From positions 124,001 through 188,000 of the forward strand of contig DAITQM010000002.1 in assembly GCA_036832975.1 (NCBI GenBank): DNA of 64,000 bases, read 5' to 3'. The notes beneath the pieces are model-generated. The model saw only the letters and a list, made by a program, of their open reading frames with translations, was not told the DNA's origin and ran no database searches. Numbering within the stretch: the stretch's first letter is position 1; every line of letters starts with the position of its first letter. Source of the DNA: DAITQM01 sp036832975 (lineage in GTDB: Bacteria > Pseudomonadota > Gammaproteobacteria > Xanthomonadales > Wenzhouxiangellaceae). Shown here piece after piece: positions 17,683-26,069 of the stretch. Made by a program: the position numbers and the translations under genes.

Positions 17683-17758
17683 GCTCCCTTCGTCTAGTGG
17701 CCCAGGACGTCGCCCTCTCAAGGCGAAAACACGAGTTCGAGTCTCGTAGGGAGCGCCA
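17683..17758 (+). tRNA. tRNA-Glu (CUC)
   Basis: A 76-nt cloverleaf including an encoded CCA. The acceptor stem is GCTCCCT/AGGGAGC, the anticodon loop CTCTCAA carries anticodon CTC (read CUC), and the T loop is GTTCGAGTC. The overall sequence closely follows bacterial tRNA-Glu. A partial copy of a mobile-element end begins within a few bases of the 3' end. Confidence 0.95.
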
Positions 17759-17760
17759 GT

Positions 17761-17820
17761 TTGCGCCTTTCGCAAGCGACGTTGAAAAACGCCAGGATGG
17801 CGTTTTTCAACAACCTGTTA
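17761..17820. repeat. Half copy of the YTAR-type element (family 2)
   Basis: From GCGCCTTTCGCAAGCGACG to GTTTTTCAACAACCTGTTA this is identical to one end of the 151-bp elements at 45090-45240 and 55936-56086, including the GTTGAAAAACGCC/GGCGTTTTTCAAC hairpin. The other half is missing. It sits between tRNA-Glu and fdxA and could act as a transcription terminator-like hairpin for the tRNA. Confidence 0.75.
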
Positions 17821-17846
17821 AATCGCGATCCGTCTCCGGCCAGCCC

Positions 17847-18170
17847 ATGACTTTTGTTGTCACCGAAAACTGCATCAAGTGCAAATACACCGATTGCGTC
17901 GAGGTCTGTCCGGTGGATTGTTTTCACGAAGGGCCGAATTTCCTGGTCATCGACCCCGAAGAGTGCATCGATTGCACTTTGTGCGAGCCGGAATGCCCGG
18001 CGAAAGCGATTTTCCCGGAAGACGACGTCCCCGACGGCCAACAGGAGTTCCTGCCGCTCAACGCCGAACTCAGCCGGCTGTGGCCGGTGATCACCCGCCG
18101 CAAGGATCCGCCCCCCGACGCCACCGAATGGGACGGCAAGCCGGACAAGCTGAAATATCTCGAGCGTTAG
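17847..18170 (+). CDS. fdxA: 7Fe ferredoxin (3Fe-4S/4Fe-4S)
   Basis: A 107-residue electron carrier of the FdxA type. Cys9, Cys17 and Cys50 fit the 3Fe-4S cluster. Cys21, Cys40, Cys43 and Cys46 fit the 4Fe-4S cluster, in the order CIKC-YTDCVEVCPVDC and CIDCTLCEPECP. The C-terminal 50-residue extension is typical of this subfamily. The ATG at 17847 is chosen because the protein then begins MTFVVTENCIKC, as in homologues. The TAG stop is part of the TTAG duplicated by the mini-element that starts at 18171. Confidence 0.95.
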   Translation: MTFVVTENCIKCKYTDCVEVCPVDCFHEGPNFLVIDPEECIDCTLCEPECPAKAIFPEDDVPDGQQEFLPLNAELSRLWPVITRRKDPPPDATEWDGKPDKLKYLER

Positions 18171-18213
18171 CAGGCTGTTGAAAAACGCCAGGATGACGTT
18201 TTTCAACAACCCG
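18171..18213. mobile_element. 43-bp palindromic mini-element with TTAG duplication (family 2)
   Basis: CAGGCTGTTGAAAAACGCC and its near-perfect inverse, ending in CAACAACCCG, are flanked by TTAG on both sides (18167-18170 and 18214-18217). The left TTAG contains the fdxA stop codon. It is too short to encode anything and folds into a simple hairpin. Confidence 0.8.
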
Positions 18214-18336
18214 TTAGCGCTCGGCGGGCGGCTATTCGTTCTTCGTTACTTTCGCGGGAACGGTCGATGGCAGGCGGCCGCGGGAATCCAGTCAAAAACA
18301 TGGATACCACGCCGGCGCCAAGCGGTGTACCGCGGG

Positions 18337-18984
18337 CTAACCGAGCCGTTTTTGAATCACGCCCGTGATATGGTCGGCGGCTTCGGCGTCGGCCGGCCGG
18401 CCGTCGCCACGGTAAAGATAAACCCGGGTGGCGCCGGGATTTTTGTCATCGGGGCGCAACTCGACCTGGTATTCGCCTGAAAAATCGACCACGTTACTGC
18501 CGCGCCAGAAAAAAATCGTATCCCAGAAGCCGCCTTCGGTGTCGGGCGGCGGCTGGGTGTAGACAAAGCGATAGCGCTGCTGTTGTGGATCGGTATCGAC
18601 AAGGCGCATCGTCGCGCGGTTCAACGTGAAGCTAAGACGCCGCCAGACGCTGGCCGGTTCGTCCTCGACCAAAAGATAGAGCGCCCCGGCCCCGTAGCGC
18701 ACCGTGGTATTGCTGACCGCCGCTTCTTCGCTGCTCAGCACGACGGGCGGGCTGGCCTCGGCGCGGCCGGCGAGTTCGGCGGCCGGGGTGCCGGGGATCG
18801 TCAACGCCGAGCGCTGGTCCGGCTGATCGAGATCCTCGGGGACGACCAGCGGCGCCAGTTCCTCGCTTTCGATGTACAGCTTTTTGCCCGAACCGCAGGC
18901 GGCGAGCAGCAGGGCGGCAAGCAGCAGGGCCGGGGACGCCGAGAGGGCGCGCCGCGACGCGGGTCCGATCGGGATATATTTCAT
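18337..18984 (-). CDS. bamC: Outer membrane assembly lipoprotein BamC
   Basis: A 215-residue lipoprotein (LLLAAC, Cys30), an accessory subunit of the BAM complex that inserts outer-membrane barrels. After a short unstructured segment comes a BamC-like domain with ALYLLVEDEPASVWRRL, followed by the strands RYRFVYTQPP and YQVELRPDDKN. It is shorter than E. coli BamC (344 residues) and seems to have one of the two helix-grip domains. The ATG at 18984 overlaps the dapA stop as ATGA, the conserved dapA-bamC arrangement. Confidence 0.85.
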   Translation of the reverse strand: MKYIPIGPASRRALSASPALLLAALLLAACGSGKKLYIESEELAPLVVPEDLDQPDQRSALTIPGTPAAELAGRAEASPPVVLSSEEAAVSNTTVRYGAGALYLLVEDEPASVWRRLSFTLNRATMRLVDTDPQQQRYRFVYTQPPPDTEGGFWDTIFFWRGSNVVDFSGEYQVELRPDDKNPGATRVYLYRGDGRPADAEAADHITGVIQKRLG

Positions 18985-19937
18985 TTTTCTAAATTCTCTT
19001 CCACACATCGACCACTCTTAGAATCCAGCGTCAACAGTCCGCCGAGCGCGACGAACAGCTCCTCAGCCCGCTCCGCCTCCGGACCGGCGAGCGGCACGAG
19101 CGGCAGGCGCAACGCCGGCCCGATCTGCCCCATCCGGTGCAGGCACCACTTGATCCCCGCCGGATTGCCGCCGAGCATCGACAATGCCGTCAGTGTTTGC
19201 AACGGCCGGTCGAGTTCCAGCGCCCGGCCGCGATCGCCGCCCATCGCCCCCCGGCGCGCCGCCTGCGCCCAGTCGGCGCAACGGCCCGGGGCGGCATTGG
19301 CGATGACCGAGATCACGCCGTCGGCGCCGGCCAGCAGGCTCGCGGCGGCGGTCGCATCGTCGCCGCTCAGGACGGCAAACGACGGCCGTTGCGCCTTGAT
19401 GGCCAGCAACGCGGCGAGGCGTCCTGGCTCGGTATTGGCTTCCTTGATACCGGCGAGGTTGGGCAGGTCGAGCAGGCTTTCGACGGTCTTCGGCTGGAGA
19501 TCCACACCGCATCGACCCGGCACATTGTAAAGCACGAGCGGTAAATCGCAGGCCGCGGCCAACGCCCGGTAGTGCGCCGCCAGCCCGGCCTGCGACGGGC
19601 GGTTGTAATACGGCGTGACGGCGAGAATCCCATCGGCGCCCTGGGCCTTGGCGCGCTGCGCCAGGTCGATCGCCTTGGCGGTCGAAGGCGAACCGGCGCC
19701 GGCCAGCAGGGGGACGCGGCCTTTGACTTCCGATGCCGCAACCGCCAACAGCCGTTCGAATTCAGCGGGTTCCAGCGTCGCCGATTCGCCGGTCGTGCCG
19801 GCGACGACGATGCCATCGGTGCCGGTTGCGAGGTGCCAGCCGATGAGCCGACGCCAGGCGTCGAGGTCGAGTTCGCCGGCCGCCGTAAACGGCGTGACGA
19901 GCGCCACGATGCTGCCGGTCAATGGGTTAAGGGGCAC
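18981..19937 (-). CDS. dapA: 4-hydroxy-tetrahydrodipicolinate synthase
   Basis: A 318-residue aldolase-fold enzyme condensing pyruvate with aspartate semialdehyde at the entry to lysine and diaminopimelate synthesis. Motifs are AGTTGESATL, TPYYNRPSQ with the catalytic Tyr, LYNVPGRCGVD and GIKEAN with the Schiff-base Lys. It is about 25 residues longer than the E. coli enzyme, through a C-terminal extension that overlaps bamC. Its predicted promoter overlaps that of the divergent bcp gene. Confidence 0.95.
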   Translation of the reverse strand: MPLNPLTGSIVALVTPFTAAGELDLDAWRRLIGWHLATGTDGIVVAGTTGESATLEPAEFERLLAVAASEVKGRVPLLAGAGSPSTAKAIDLAQRAKAQGADGILAVTPYYNRPSQAGLAAHYRALAAACDLPLVLYNVPGRCGVDLQPKTVESLLDLPNLAGIKEANTEPGRLAALLAIKAQRPSFAVLSGDDATAAASLLAGADGVISVIANAAPGRCADWAQAARRGAMGGDRGRALELDRPLQTLTALSMLGGNPAGIKWCLHRMGQIGPALRLPLVPLAGPEAERAEELFVALGGLLTLDSKSGRCVEENLEK

Positions 19938-19966
19938 TGGAAGATCCCGGTCGTCATGCTGCGGGA

Positions 19967-20002
19967 ATACTACTTGCCACGGTCATGCGGGGCAAGTATG
20001 CT
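19967..20002. promoter_or_regulatory. Overlapping divergent dapA/bcp promoters on an inverted repeat
   Basis: An inverted repeat TACTTGCC (19971-19978) / GGCAAGTA (19991-19998) holds two face-to-face sigma70-like promoters. The plus strand, for bcp, reads TTGCCA (19974-19979), 17 bp, TATGCT (19997-20002). The minus strand, for dapA, reads TTGCCC (19990-19995), 17 bp, TAGTAT (19967-19972). The two cannot be occupied by polymerase at once. The palindrome itself could also bind a dimeric regulator. Confidence 0.55.
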
Positions 20003-20046
20003 GCGCACAACAACCGTCTCGCCGCATCGCTTTATCTGCCCCGTTC

Positions 20047-20511
20047 ATGCCTGTGAACTTGAATCGACCCGCTCCCGCCTTCGATCTGCCGGCCACCGGC
20101 GGCCGCCGCGTCCGCCGCCGCGACCTCGCCGGCCGCCCGGTGGTACTGTATTTCTATCCGCGCGACGACACCCCGGGGTGCACCCGCGAGGCCCTCGATT
20201 TCCGCGCCCTATATCCCAAGTTCCAGCGTCGGGGGGCGGTCGTACTCGGCATTTCGCGCGACTCACCCGCCCGCCACGAAAAATTCAAAAGCAAATACGA
20301 CCTGCCTTTCGACCTGCTCAGCGACGAGGACGAAGCCGCCTGCCGGGCGTTCGACGTGATGCGTGAGAAAACGATGTACGGCCGTAAGGTTCGCGGCATC
20401 GAGCGCAGCACCTTTCTGCTCGACGCCACAGGCACCGTCCGCCGCGTCTGGCGCAAAGTCAAGGTCGAAGGCCACGCCGCCGAAGTGCTGGCCGCCCTCG
20501 CCGCGCTGTGA
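20047..20511 (+). CDS. bcp: Bcp-type peroxiredoxin
   Basis: A 154-residue thiol peroxidase reducing hydrogen peroxide and organic hydroperoxides. The peroxidatic Cys45 lies in DDTPGCTREALDF after YFYPRD. E. coli Bcp has its resolving Cys five residues on (Cys50), but here that position is Leu. A different Cys (EAACRAFD) lies in the second half. It is therefore probably a one-Cys or alternative two-Cys form. Divergent from dapA; phoH follows on the same strand. Confidence 0.92.
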   Translation: MPVNLNRPAPAFDLPATGGRRVRRRDLAGRPVVLYFYPRDDTPGCTREALDFRALYPKFQRRGAVVLGISRDSPARHEKFKSKYDLPFDLLSDEDEAACRAFDVMREKTMYGRKVRGIERSTFLLDATGTVRRVWRKVKVEGHAAEVLAALAAL

Positions 20512-20583
20512 TCCGCTGCGCCGCTGCCGGATCGGTGACGACCCCACCCCGCCGCGCCCACCGGGCCTGAAACAACGAAGCCG

Positions 20584-21990
20584 ATGACCCACCATTGCCT
20601 TTACGTTCTCGATACCAACGTGCTGATGCACGACCCGACCGCTCTGTACCGCTTCGAGGAACATGACGTCTATCTCCCGATGATCGTCCTCGAGGAATTG
20701 GACCACGCCAAGCTGGGCCTGACCGAAGTCGCCCGTAACACGCGCCAGGTCAGCCGCTTCATCAACCAGATGATGCACGAGGACGCCTCGCTCGCCGCCG
20801 GCCTCGAACTGACCCAGCCGGAAGGCCTCAAACTCGGCAACGCCCGCGGCCGGCTGTATTTCCAGACCGAACCGCTCAAAGACGAGGATCCGTTGATCGC
20901 CAACGGCTCGTTCGCCGACAGCCAATTGCTGCGCGCCGTGCGCGATATCGCGCGGCGTATGCCGGACCACCGCGTCATTCTGGTGTCCAAGGACATCAAC
21001 CTGCGCATCAAGGCGGCGATCTACGGTATTCCGGCCGAGGATTACCACAACGACCGGGCGCTCGACGACCTCAATCTGCTCTATCAGGGACAGGTGCTCG
21101 CCGGCGCCGATTTCTGGGAGCGCTACCCGCAAATCGAATCGTGGAACGCCAGCGGCCGCACCTGGTACCGCTGCCGCCGCCAACCCGGCGACGAGTGGTA
21201 CCCCAACCAATGTCTGGCGATCCAGGGCGCCGCGGGCGATCAAACCGGCGATAGCAGTGTCGAGGCGCTGGTCAAGGTCGTCGACGAGGCCACTTTCGCC
21301 TTCGTCATCGCCGACGACTACCGGACGGCGGCCCATGCCGTGTGGGGCATCCAAGCGCGTAACCGCGAACAGAACTTCGCCTTCAATCTGCTGCTCGACC
21401 CTGAAGTCGAGTTCGTCTCGCTGCTGGGCACGGCCGGCACCGGCAAGACGCTGCTGACGCTGGCCGCCGGCCTGGCCCAGACGCTCGACGATAAACGTTA
21501 CCGCGAGATCATCATGACCCGCGCCGCGGTGCCGGTCGGCGAGGAAATCGGCTACCTGCCGGGCAGCGAAGAAGAAAAAATGACACCGTGGATGGGGGCG
21601 CTGACCGACAACCTCGAAGTGCTGACCAACCCCGAAGACGACAGCGAATGGGCGCGCGCCGTGACCAACGATCTTTTGACCAGCAAGATCAAGATCCGGG
21701 CGATGAATTTTATGCGCGGCCGGACTTTTCTGAACCGCTACGTGATCATCGACGAAACTCAGAACCTGACGCCCAAACAAATGAAAACCCTGATCACCCG
21801 CGCCGGGCCGGGCACCAAGATCGTCTGTCTCGGCAACGTCGAACAGATCGACACGCCCTACCTCACCGAAACCACTTCGGGGCTGACTTTCGCCGTCGAT
21901 CGTTTCAAGACCTGGTTGCACAGCGGTCATATCACGCTGCGTCGCGGCGAACGTTCGCGGCTTGCCGATTTCGCCTCGCAAAATCTTTAG
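20584..21990 (+). CDS. PIN-PhoH fusion ATPase (PhoH2 type)
   Basis: A 468-residue protein with an N-terminal PIN ribonuclease domain (LDTNVLMHDP, VLEELDHAK, DSQLLRA; about 5-140) and a C-terminal PhoH ATPase domain with Walker A GTAGTGKTLL (about 281-290) and Walker B VIIDETQNL. Such fusions are RNA helicase/nuclease proteins, sometimes toxin-like. No small antitoxin-like gene lies upstream here, so a housekeeping RNA-processing role is equally possible. Confidence 0.92.
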   Translation: MTHHCLYVLDTNVLMHDPTALYRFEEHDVYLPMIVLEELDHAKLGLTEVARNTRQVSRFINQMMHEDASLAAGLELTQPEGLKLGNARGRLYFQTEPLKDEDPLIANGSFADSQLLRAVRDIARRMPDHRVILVSKDINLRIKAAIYGIPAEDYHNDRALDDLNLLYQGQVLAGADFWERYPQIESWNASGRTWYRCRRQPGDEWYPNQCLAIQGAAGDQTGDSSVEALVKVVDEATFAFVIADDYRTAAHAVWGIQARNREQNFAFNLLLDPEVEFVSLLGTAGTGKTLLTLAAGLAQTLDDKRYREIIMTRAAVPVGEEIGYLPGSEEEKMTPWMGALTDNLEVLTNPEDDSEWARAVTNDLLTSKIKIRAMNFMRGRTFLNRYVIIDETQNLTPKQMKTLITRAGPGTKIVCLGNVEQIDTPYLTETTSGLTFAVDRFKTWLHSGHITLRRGERSRLADFASQNL

Positions 21991-22003
21991 TTTCTCCAAT
22001 ATA

Positions 22004-23074
22004 ATGACAGTCACCGTGACTTCAGCGGCCGGGCGCGAGGCCCGTGATCAGGATCTCGCCGCCTGGCTGCAGCGGATACCGCGGCTGAAAAACCGGCGCT
22101 GGCGCCTCACCGCCGCTTCGGCCGACGCCAGTTTCCGGCGCTACCTGCGCCTGCACCACCCCGGCGGCACACTGGTCGTCATGGATGCGCCGCCCGACCG
22201 CGAAGCGCTTGGCCCCTGGCTCGATATCCGCGACCGGCTCGCCGCCGCCGAGGTGAAAGTCCCCGAAGTCTATGCCGCCGATGAGATGCTGGGATTCGCC
22301 CTCATCGAAGATTTCGGCGCGCACACGCTGCACGCCGCGTTGCACGCCGGAGGCGACCGCGACAAGCTGTACGCCGCGGCTTGCGATACGCTGCTCGCAA
22401 TGCAACAGGCCACGGCGACGGCCGGCCTTGCGCCTTACGACGAAAGCCGGCTCGGCGCCGAGCTGGACCTGTTCCCCACTTGGTTCCTCCACCGCCACCT
22501 TGGCATCGAACCCGGTTGCGACACCTGGGATCAGATCGAACAGGCTTTCCGCCTGCTGCTCAACGCCGCCCTCGGCCAGCGCAAAACATTCGTCCACCGC
22601 GATTACCACAGCCGCAACCTGATGGTGCTCGGCGAGACGACCGGCGCTGTGCGCCTCGGCGTCATCGATTTTCAAGACGCCGTACTCGGGCCGGTGACCT
22701 ATGACCTGGTCTCGCTGCTCAAGGATTGTTACGTACCCCACGACAACGACTGGCGGCAGCGCCAGCGGACGCGGCACTGGCAGCGGCTCGACGCCGCCGG
22801 TCTGGTCGCCTGTCGTGTCGATGAATTCGCCCGCGGCCACGAGTTGATGGGCGTGCAGCGCCATCTCAAGGTGCTCGGTATCTTCTGCCGGCTGTGCTAC
22901 CGTGACGGTAAAACCGATTACCTCCAATACCTGCCGCACGTGCTCGACATGACCTTGGACGGCGCGGCGCAGGAACCGGCATTGGCCGAGTTCGCGCGCT
23001 GGCTCAAGGCTCTGTGCCGGGGCCGGGATCTGACCGCGCAGCGCCTCGCCGGCGGTACGGAGGGCGGCCGGTGA
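22004..23074 (+). CDS. amgK: MurNAc/GlcNAc anomeric kinase AmgK
   Basis: A 356-residue aminoglycoside-phosphotransferase-fold kinase. The catalytic HRDYHSRNLM and metal-binding VIDFQDAVLGP motifs are present. AmgK phosphorylates recovered N-acetylmuramic acid at C1. Its partner MurU is directly downstream with a GTGA overlap, the arrangement known from Pseudomonas, where the pair lets cells rebuild UDP-MurNAc and bypass de novo synthesis. The ATG at 22004 is chosen because it lies just past the phoH stop. Confidence 0.93.
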   Translation: MTVTVTSAAGREARDQDLAAWLQRIPRLKNRRWRLTAASADASFRRYLRLHHPGGTLVVMDAPPDREALGPWLDIRDRLAAAEVKVPEVYAADEMLGFALIEDFGAHTLHAALHAGGDRDKLYAAACDTLLAMQQATATAGLAPYDESRLGAELDLFPTWFLHRHLGIEPGCDTWDQIEQAFRLLLNAALGQRKTFVHRDYHSRNLMVLGETTGAVRLGVIDFQDAVLGPVTYDLVSLLKDCYVPHDNDWRQRQRTRHWQRLDAAGLVACRVDEFARGHELMGVQRHLKVLGIFCRLCYRDGKTDYLQYLPHVLDMTLDGAAQEPALAEFARWLKALCRGRDLTAQRLAGGTEGGR

Positions 23075-23739
23075 AAGCGATGCTGCTCGCCGCCGGCCGC
23101 GGCGAGCGCCTCGGCGCGCTGACCGAACAGCAGCCCAAACCGCTGCTCGAAGTCGGCGGCCGGCCGCTGATCGAACATCACGTCACGGCGCTCAAACGCG
23201 CCGGCTTCACCGACCTCGTGATCAACCTCGGCTGGCGCGGCAGCGCGATCCGCGAGCACCTCGGCGACGGCGCGGCATTCGGCGTAACGATCGCCTACAG
23301 CGCAGAACCCGAGAATGAACCGCTGGAAACCGGCGGCGGCATCCACCACGCCCTGCCGCTGCTCGGCGCCGGGCCGTTCGCCGTCGTCAACAGCGATCTG
23401 TGGTGCGACTATCCCCTGCATCACCTGCGCTGGATCAAAACCGCGCTCGCCCATCTGATCCTGGTCGCCAACCCGGCGCACCATCCAGCCGGCGATTTCG
23501 TACTGCGCGAGGGCTATGTGGCGATGCCCGAAGACCCCGGCCCGACGCTGACTTACGCCGGCATCGCGGTGTTGCACCCGGAACTGTTCGCCGGCCGCGC
23601 CCCCGGCCGCTATCGTCTCGCCCCCCTGCTCGCCGCCGCCGCCCGCCGCCGCCAAGTCACCGGCAGCGAACACCACGGCCTGTGGATCGACATCGGCACC
23701 CCCGAACGCCTCGCCGCGGCCCGCCAGGCGGCGGGGTGA
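23071..23739 (+). CDS. murU: MurNAc-1-phosphate uridylyltransferase MurU
   Basis: A 222-residue nucleotidyltransferase that makes UDP-MurNAc from MurNAc-1-phosphate. The signature LAAGRGERLGALTEQQPKPLL lies near the N-terminus, followed by ETGGGIHHALP, VVNSDLWCDY and DIGTPERLAAA at the end. The GTG start at 23071 overlaps the amgK stop, implying translational coupling. Together with three murein hydrolases in this window it supports active wall recycling. Confidence 0.93.
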   Translation: MKAMLLAAGRGERLGALTEQQPKPLLEVGGRPLIEHHVTALKRAGFTDLVINLGWRGSAIREHLGDGAAFGVTIAYSAEPENEPLETGGGIHHALPLLGAGPFAVVNSDLWCDYPLHHLRWIKTALAHLILVANPAHHPAGDFVLREGYVAMPEDPGPTLTYAGIAVLHPELFAGRAPGRYRLAPLLAAAARRRQVTGSEHHGLWIDIGTPERLAAARQAAG

Positions 23740-23755
23740 TCGAGCGGAATGGGCC

Positions 23756-23781
23756 GGTGGCCCGGCATGCGCCGGGCCACC
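23756..23781. terminator. Perfect 11-bp GC hairpin between convergent genes
   Basis: GGTGGCCCGGC, a 4-nt ATGC loop and the exact inverse GCCGGGCCACC lie between the ends of murU and the convergent gene. There is no T tract on either side, so it may be an RNA 3'-end stabiliser rather than a classical terminator. Confidence 0.5.
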
Positions 23782-23791
23782 CTGGCTGGCA

Positions 23792-25048
23792 TTACTTGAC
23801 AACCACCGCCCGCGCTTGCCGTTGCAAGAGCGCCAGGCGCGACTGATCAGACAGCCGTAAATCGCGTAGTTCGAAGGGTGGATTGATACCCTTCTGGGCT
23901 AGAACAGCAGCGTCGAACGCCATCTCGATGCGGCCGGTGCCCGGGTTCAACCAGGCGGCGCTGTGTGCCGCGCCGAGCGGCTTGAAGCCGCCATTTTCGA
24001 CGGTACCATATAAAACACCGGAGACTTGATAACGTCCGGGAACGCTGTTTTGTACACCCAGTCCAAATACCAATCCGGAGGACGTTCGGCTGATGTCCAC
24101 CGCGCCGGTCAAGCGCGCCGTCGGCAGTGCAACCTGAAGCGCGGTTTTCACATCGCGCCGGACGCGCAGACCGTGCGCCCGGCCATCGAACAGCGCATGG
24201 ATCTCCCACAAGCCGGTAGCCGCCGCGGCCTGGGCCGGCAGAATCGCGCGGTAACGGTCGCCGGCTCCGATGAAGGTCAGCGGTGCGACCGTTTTGCCGT
24301 CCGGCGAAACGGCAAACCCCGAAACGTCGCCGGCGGCATGGGCGACGGCAAAATCGATCGTGACCGTCTCGCCGGCCAGGTAGGCGCTGCGCCCGGTACC
24401 GACGGTGGCCACGACGTCGCTGGCCGGCTCGTGGACGTGCACGACGAACCGATCATCCGGCCGCCCGGTATTGGCCAGGCTGAGGCGCAATGTGCCGGGT
24501 TCGACCTCGGGGCGCAGGCGAAAAGCCAGTGTCCCTTCCGGGAAATCGGCACCCGCGGCGCGCAACTGTTCGGCGCTGACCAGCGACGCCACGGCACTCG
24601 TCTGGTCGAGCGCCCGGCCGCGGCTTTCGAGGTGCAGATCGGGAGCCCGAAGTGACACGCCGGGATCGTCGAGCGGGCTGATCCGGATGACCGCGCTGCG
24701 GCTGACCGTATCGATCTCCACGCCCTCGGCCAACTCGCGGCCGCTGACATCCAGCCAGTATTGGCGGCTTTCGCCGATATGTCCCGCATCGGCAGCGGCC
24801 AGCGCAGTATCGGCCGGCAGCGACCAACTGTACGCCATCGGCGTCCGGTTGGTATTGAGCGACGCCGGCAGGGTGCTTGCCGGAGCGGCGAGCGCCGCGG
24901 GCGCCATATCCCCCGCCTGGGCGGGCAACCATGTCGCCTGTCCAGCCGCTGGTAGCGGGCGGGCGGCGGTGTTGAGTTGCGCCACGGCCGCCGCGGGCGC
25001 GCCGAGCGTGAACAGCAGCGCGCCATAAAACATCGACTTGCTTTTCAT
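23792..25048 (-). CDS. Secreted beta-rich protein, possibly DUF4785
   Basis: A 418-residue exported protein with a signal peptide (YGALLFTLGAPAAAVAQ). The predicted structure is beta-sandwich: a central segment with EPASDVVATVGTGRSAYLAGETVTI reads like an Ig-like domain, and a C-terminal segment (VPGRYQVSGVLYGTVENGGFKPL) like another. The pattern reminds me of DUF4785, but I cannot confirm this. It lies 16 bp downstream of the secreted hydrolase gene with a good GAGAGAGG site, so the two are probably cotranscribed and may act together outside the cytoplasm. Confidence 0.6.
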   Translation of the reverse strand: MKSKSMFYGALLFTLGAPAAAVAQLNTAARPLPAAGQATWLPAQAGDMAPAALAAPASTLPASLNTNRTPMAYSWSLPADTALAAADAGHIGESRQYWLDVSGRELAEGVEIDTVSRSAVIRISPLDDPGVSLRAPDLHLESRGRALDQTSAVASLVSAEQLRAAGADFPEGTLAFRLRPEVEPGTLRLSLANTGRPDDRFVVHVHEPASDVVATVGTGRSAYLAGETVTIDFAVAHAAGDVSGFAVSPDGKTVAPLTFIGAGDRYRAILPAQAAAATGLWEIHALFDGRAHGLRVRRDVKTALQVALPTARLTGAVDISRTSSGLVFGLGVQNSVPGRYQVSGVLYGTVENGGFKPLGAAHSAAWLNPGTGRIEMAFDAAVLAQKGINPPFELRDLRLSDQSRLALLQRQARAVVVK

Positions 25049-25064
25049 TTCCTCTCTCCCTGGC

Positions 25065-25976
25065 TCAAAGATCGTTGCGCAATATCACATCGAGGCCGAA
25101 ACACTTGCGCCGGCTTTGATTGTGGCTCAGCGGTTCCTGGCCGATCGTCCGCTGGGTGTCGAAGAACCAAACGACACCGGCGCCGGCCTGACTGGAGCAA
25201 TCGAGAAAACCGTCGGAACAACTGCTGAGCCAAGCCTGCGTGATCTCCAGGCCCAGGTTCTCAGCGTAACCGCCGCAATAACTGTCGCTGTCGAAGATCG
25301 ACGTTTCGACATCGGTGCCGACGATGGCGTAAAAGCTTCTGGGCAACGCCGGCCGGCCGGCTGTGCCAAGCAGCCAATTGGCGTTGTAAAAAGCCATCCA
25401 ACTCGGCTGCTGCTGGCGCACCGCGTCGTTCTTGAAGCCGAGCAACCAGCCCAGGGCTTGTTCGAACACGTTGCCCTGGGTCACCGCTTCGGCGAGCGGC
25501 GTGCCGAGGCTGGAAGCGGCAATGGCGTTGATCCAGCGGGTGTTGTTGATGATGGTCGGATAGCGGCTGTCCCACGTCGGATTGGAAAAAATCCAGCGCA
25601 CGACGTTACCGCCGTTGGAGTGGGTGATGATGACCAGGTCGTTGATGCCCCGGGTGGTGATGAAATTGTGAAGCTGTCCGGCGAGACAGCCGGCGGCGTC
25701 CGCTTCCCACATGAACTGCGTGAAGTTGCAATTGACCACCAGGAAATTGGCCGAGTTGGGCAATCCCTGACGGATGGAATTGACCATTGCGGCCGTCCAG
25801 TAATCGTTCAGCGCATCGCTCTGGTTGCTGGTGCCGTGCACGAAGGCAACCCCGGTGACAGCCGAGGCCGATCCGGCCCCCACGCCGAGCGCCGCCGACA
25901 ACAGCAAGCCGGGCAACACCCCGGCCGGCACTTTGGAGATGGCATGTTTAAGGCAAGAATAAAGACATCGTTCCAT
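25065..25976 (-). CDS. Secreted alpha/beta hydrolase (lipase-like)
   Basis: A 303-residue exported protein. After a long signal peptide (ends near SASA) comes GVAFVHGTSNQ, an oxyanion-type HG motif. The nucleophile elbow is THSNGGNVV with Ser120. The usual first Gly of GxSxG is replaced by Thr, as in some PGAP1-like lipases. Many Cys residues (CNF, GCLAG, YCGGY, SSCSDGFLDCSS) suggest disulfides and an extracellular location. The first gene of a two-gene unit with the downstream Ig-like secreted protein. Confidence 0.7.
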   Translation of the reverse strand: MERCLYSCLKHAISKVPAGVLPGLLLSAALGVGAGSASAVTGVAFVHGTSNQSDALNDYWTAAMVNSIRQGLPNSANFLVVNCNFTQFMWEADAAGCLAGQLHNFITTRGINDLVIITHSNGGNVVRWIFSNPTWDSRYPTIINNTRWINAIAASSLGTPLAEAVTQGNVFEQALGWLLGFKNDAVRQQQPSWMAFYNANWLLGTAGRPALPRSFYAIVGTDVETSIFDSDSYCGGYAENLGLEITQAWLSSCSDGFLDCSSQAGAGVVWFFDTQRTIGQEPLSHNQSRRKCFGLDVILRNDL

Positions 25977-26069
25977 GATTTTCCCCCTGATTCAGGTTCA
26001 AAAACGCGCCCAAAACCCAGGCGCACTGCGATGATAGCAGGAGAAACAGTGCGCCCGCTACCGCCTGAC

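Noticed and set aside
20263..22014. 583-codon minus-strand frame opposite phoH
   Set aside because: PIN-PhoH on the plus strand is unambiguous; the antisense frame is a composition artefact.
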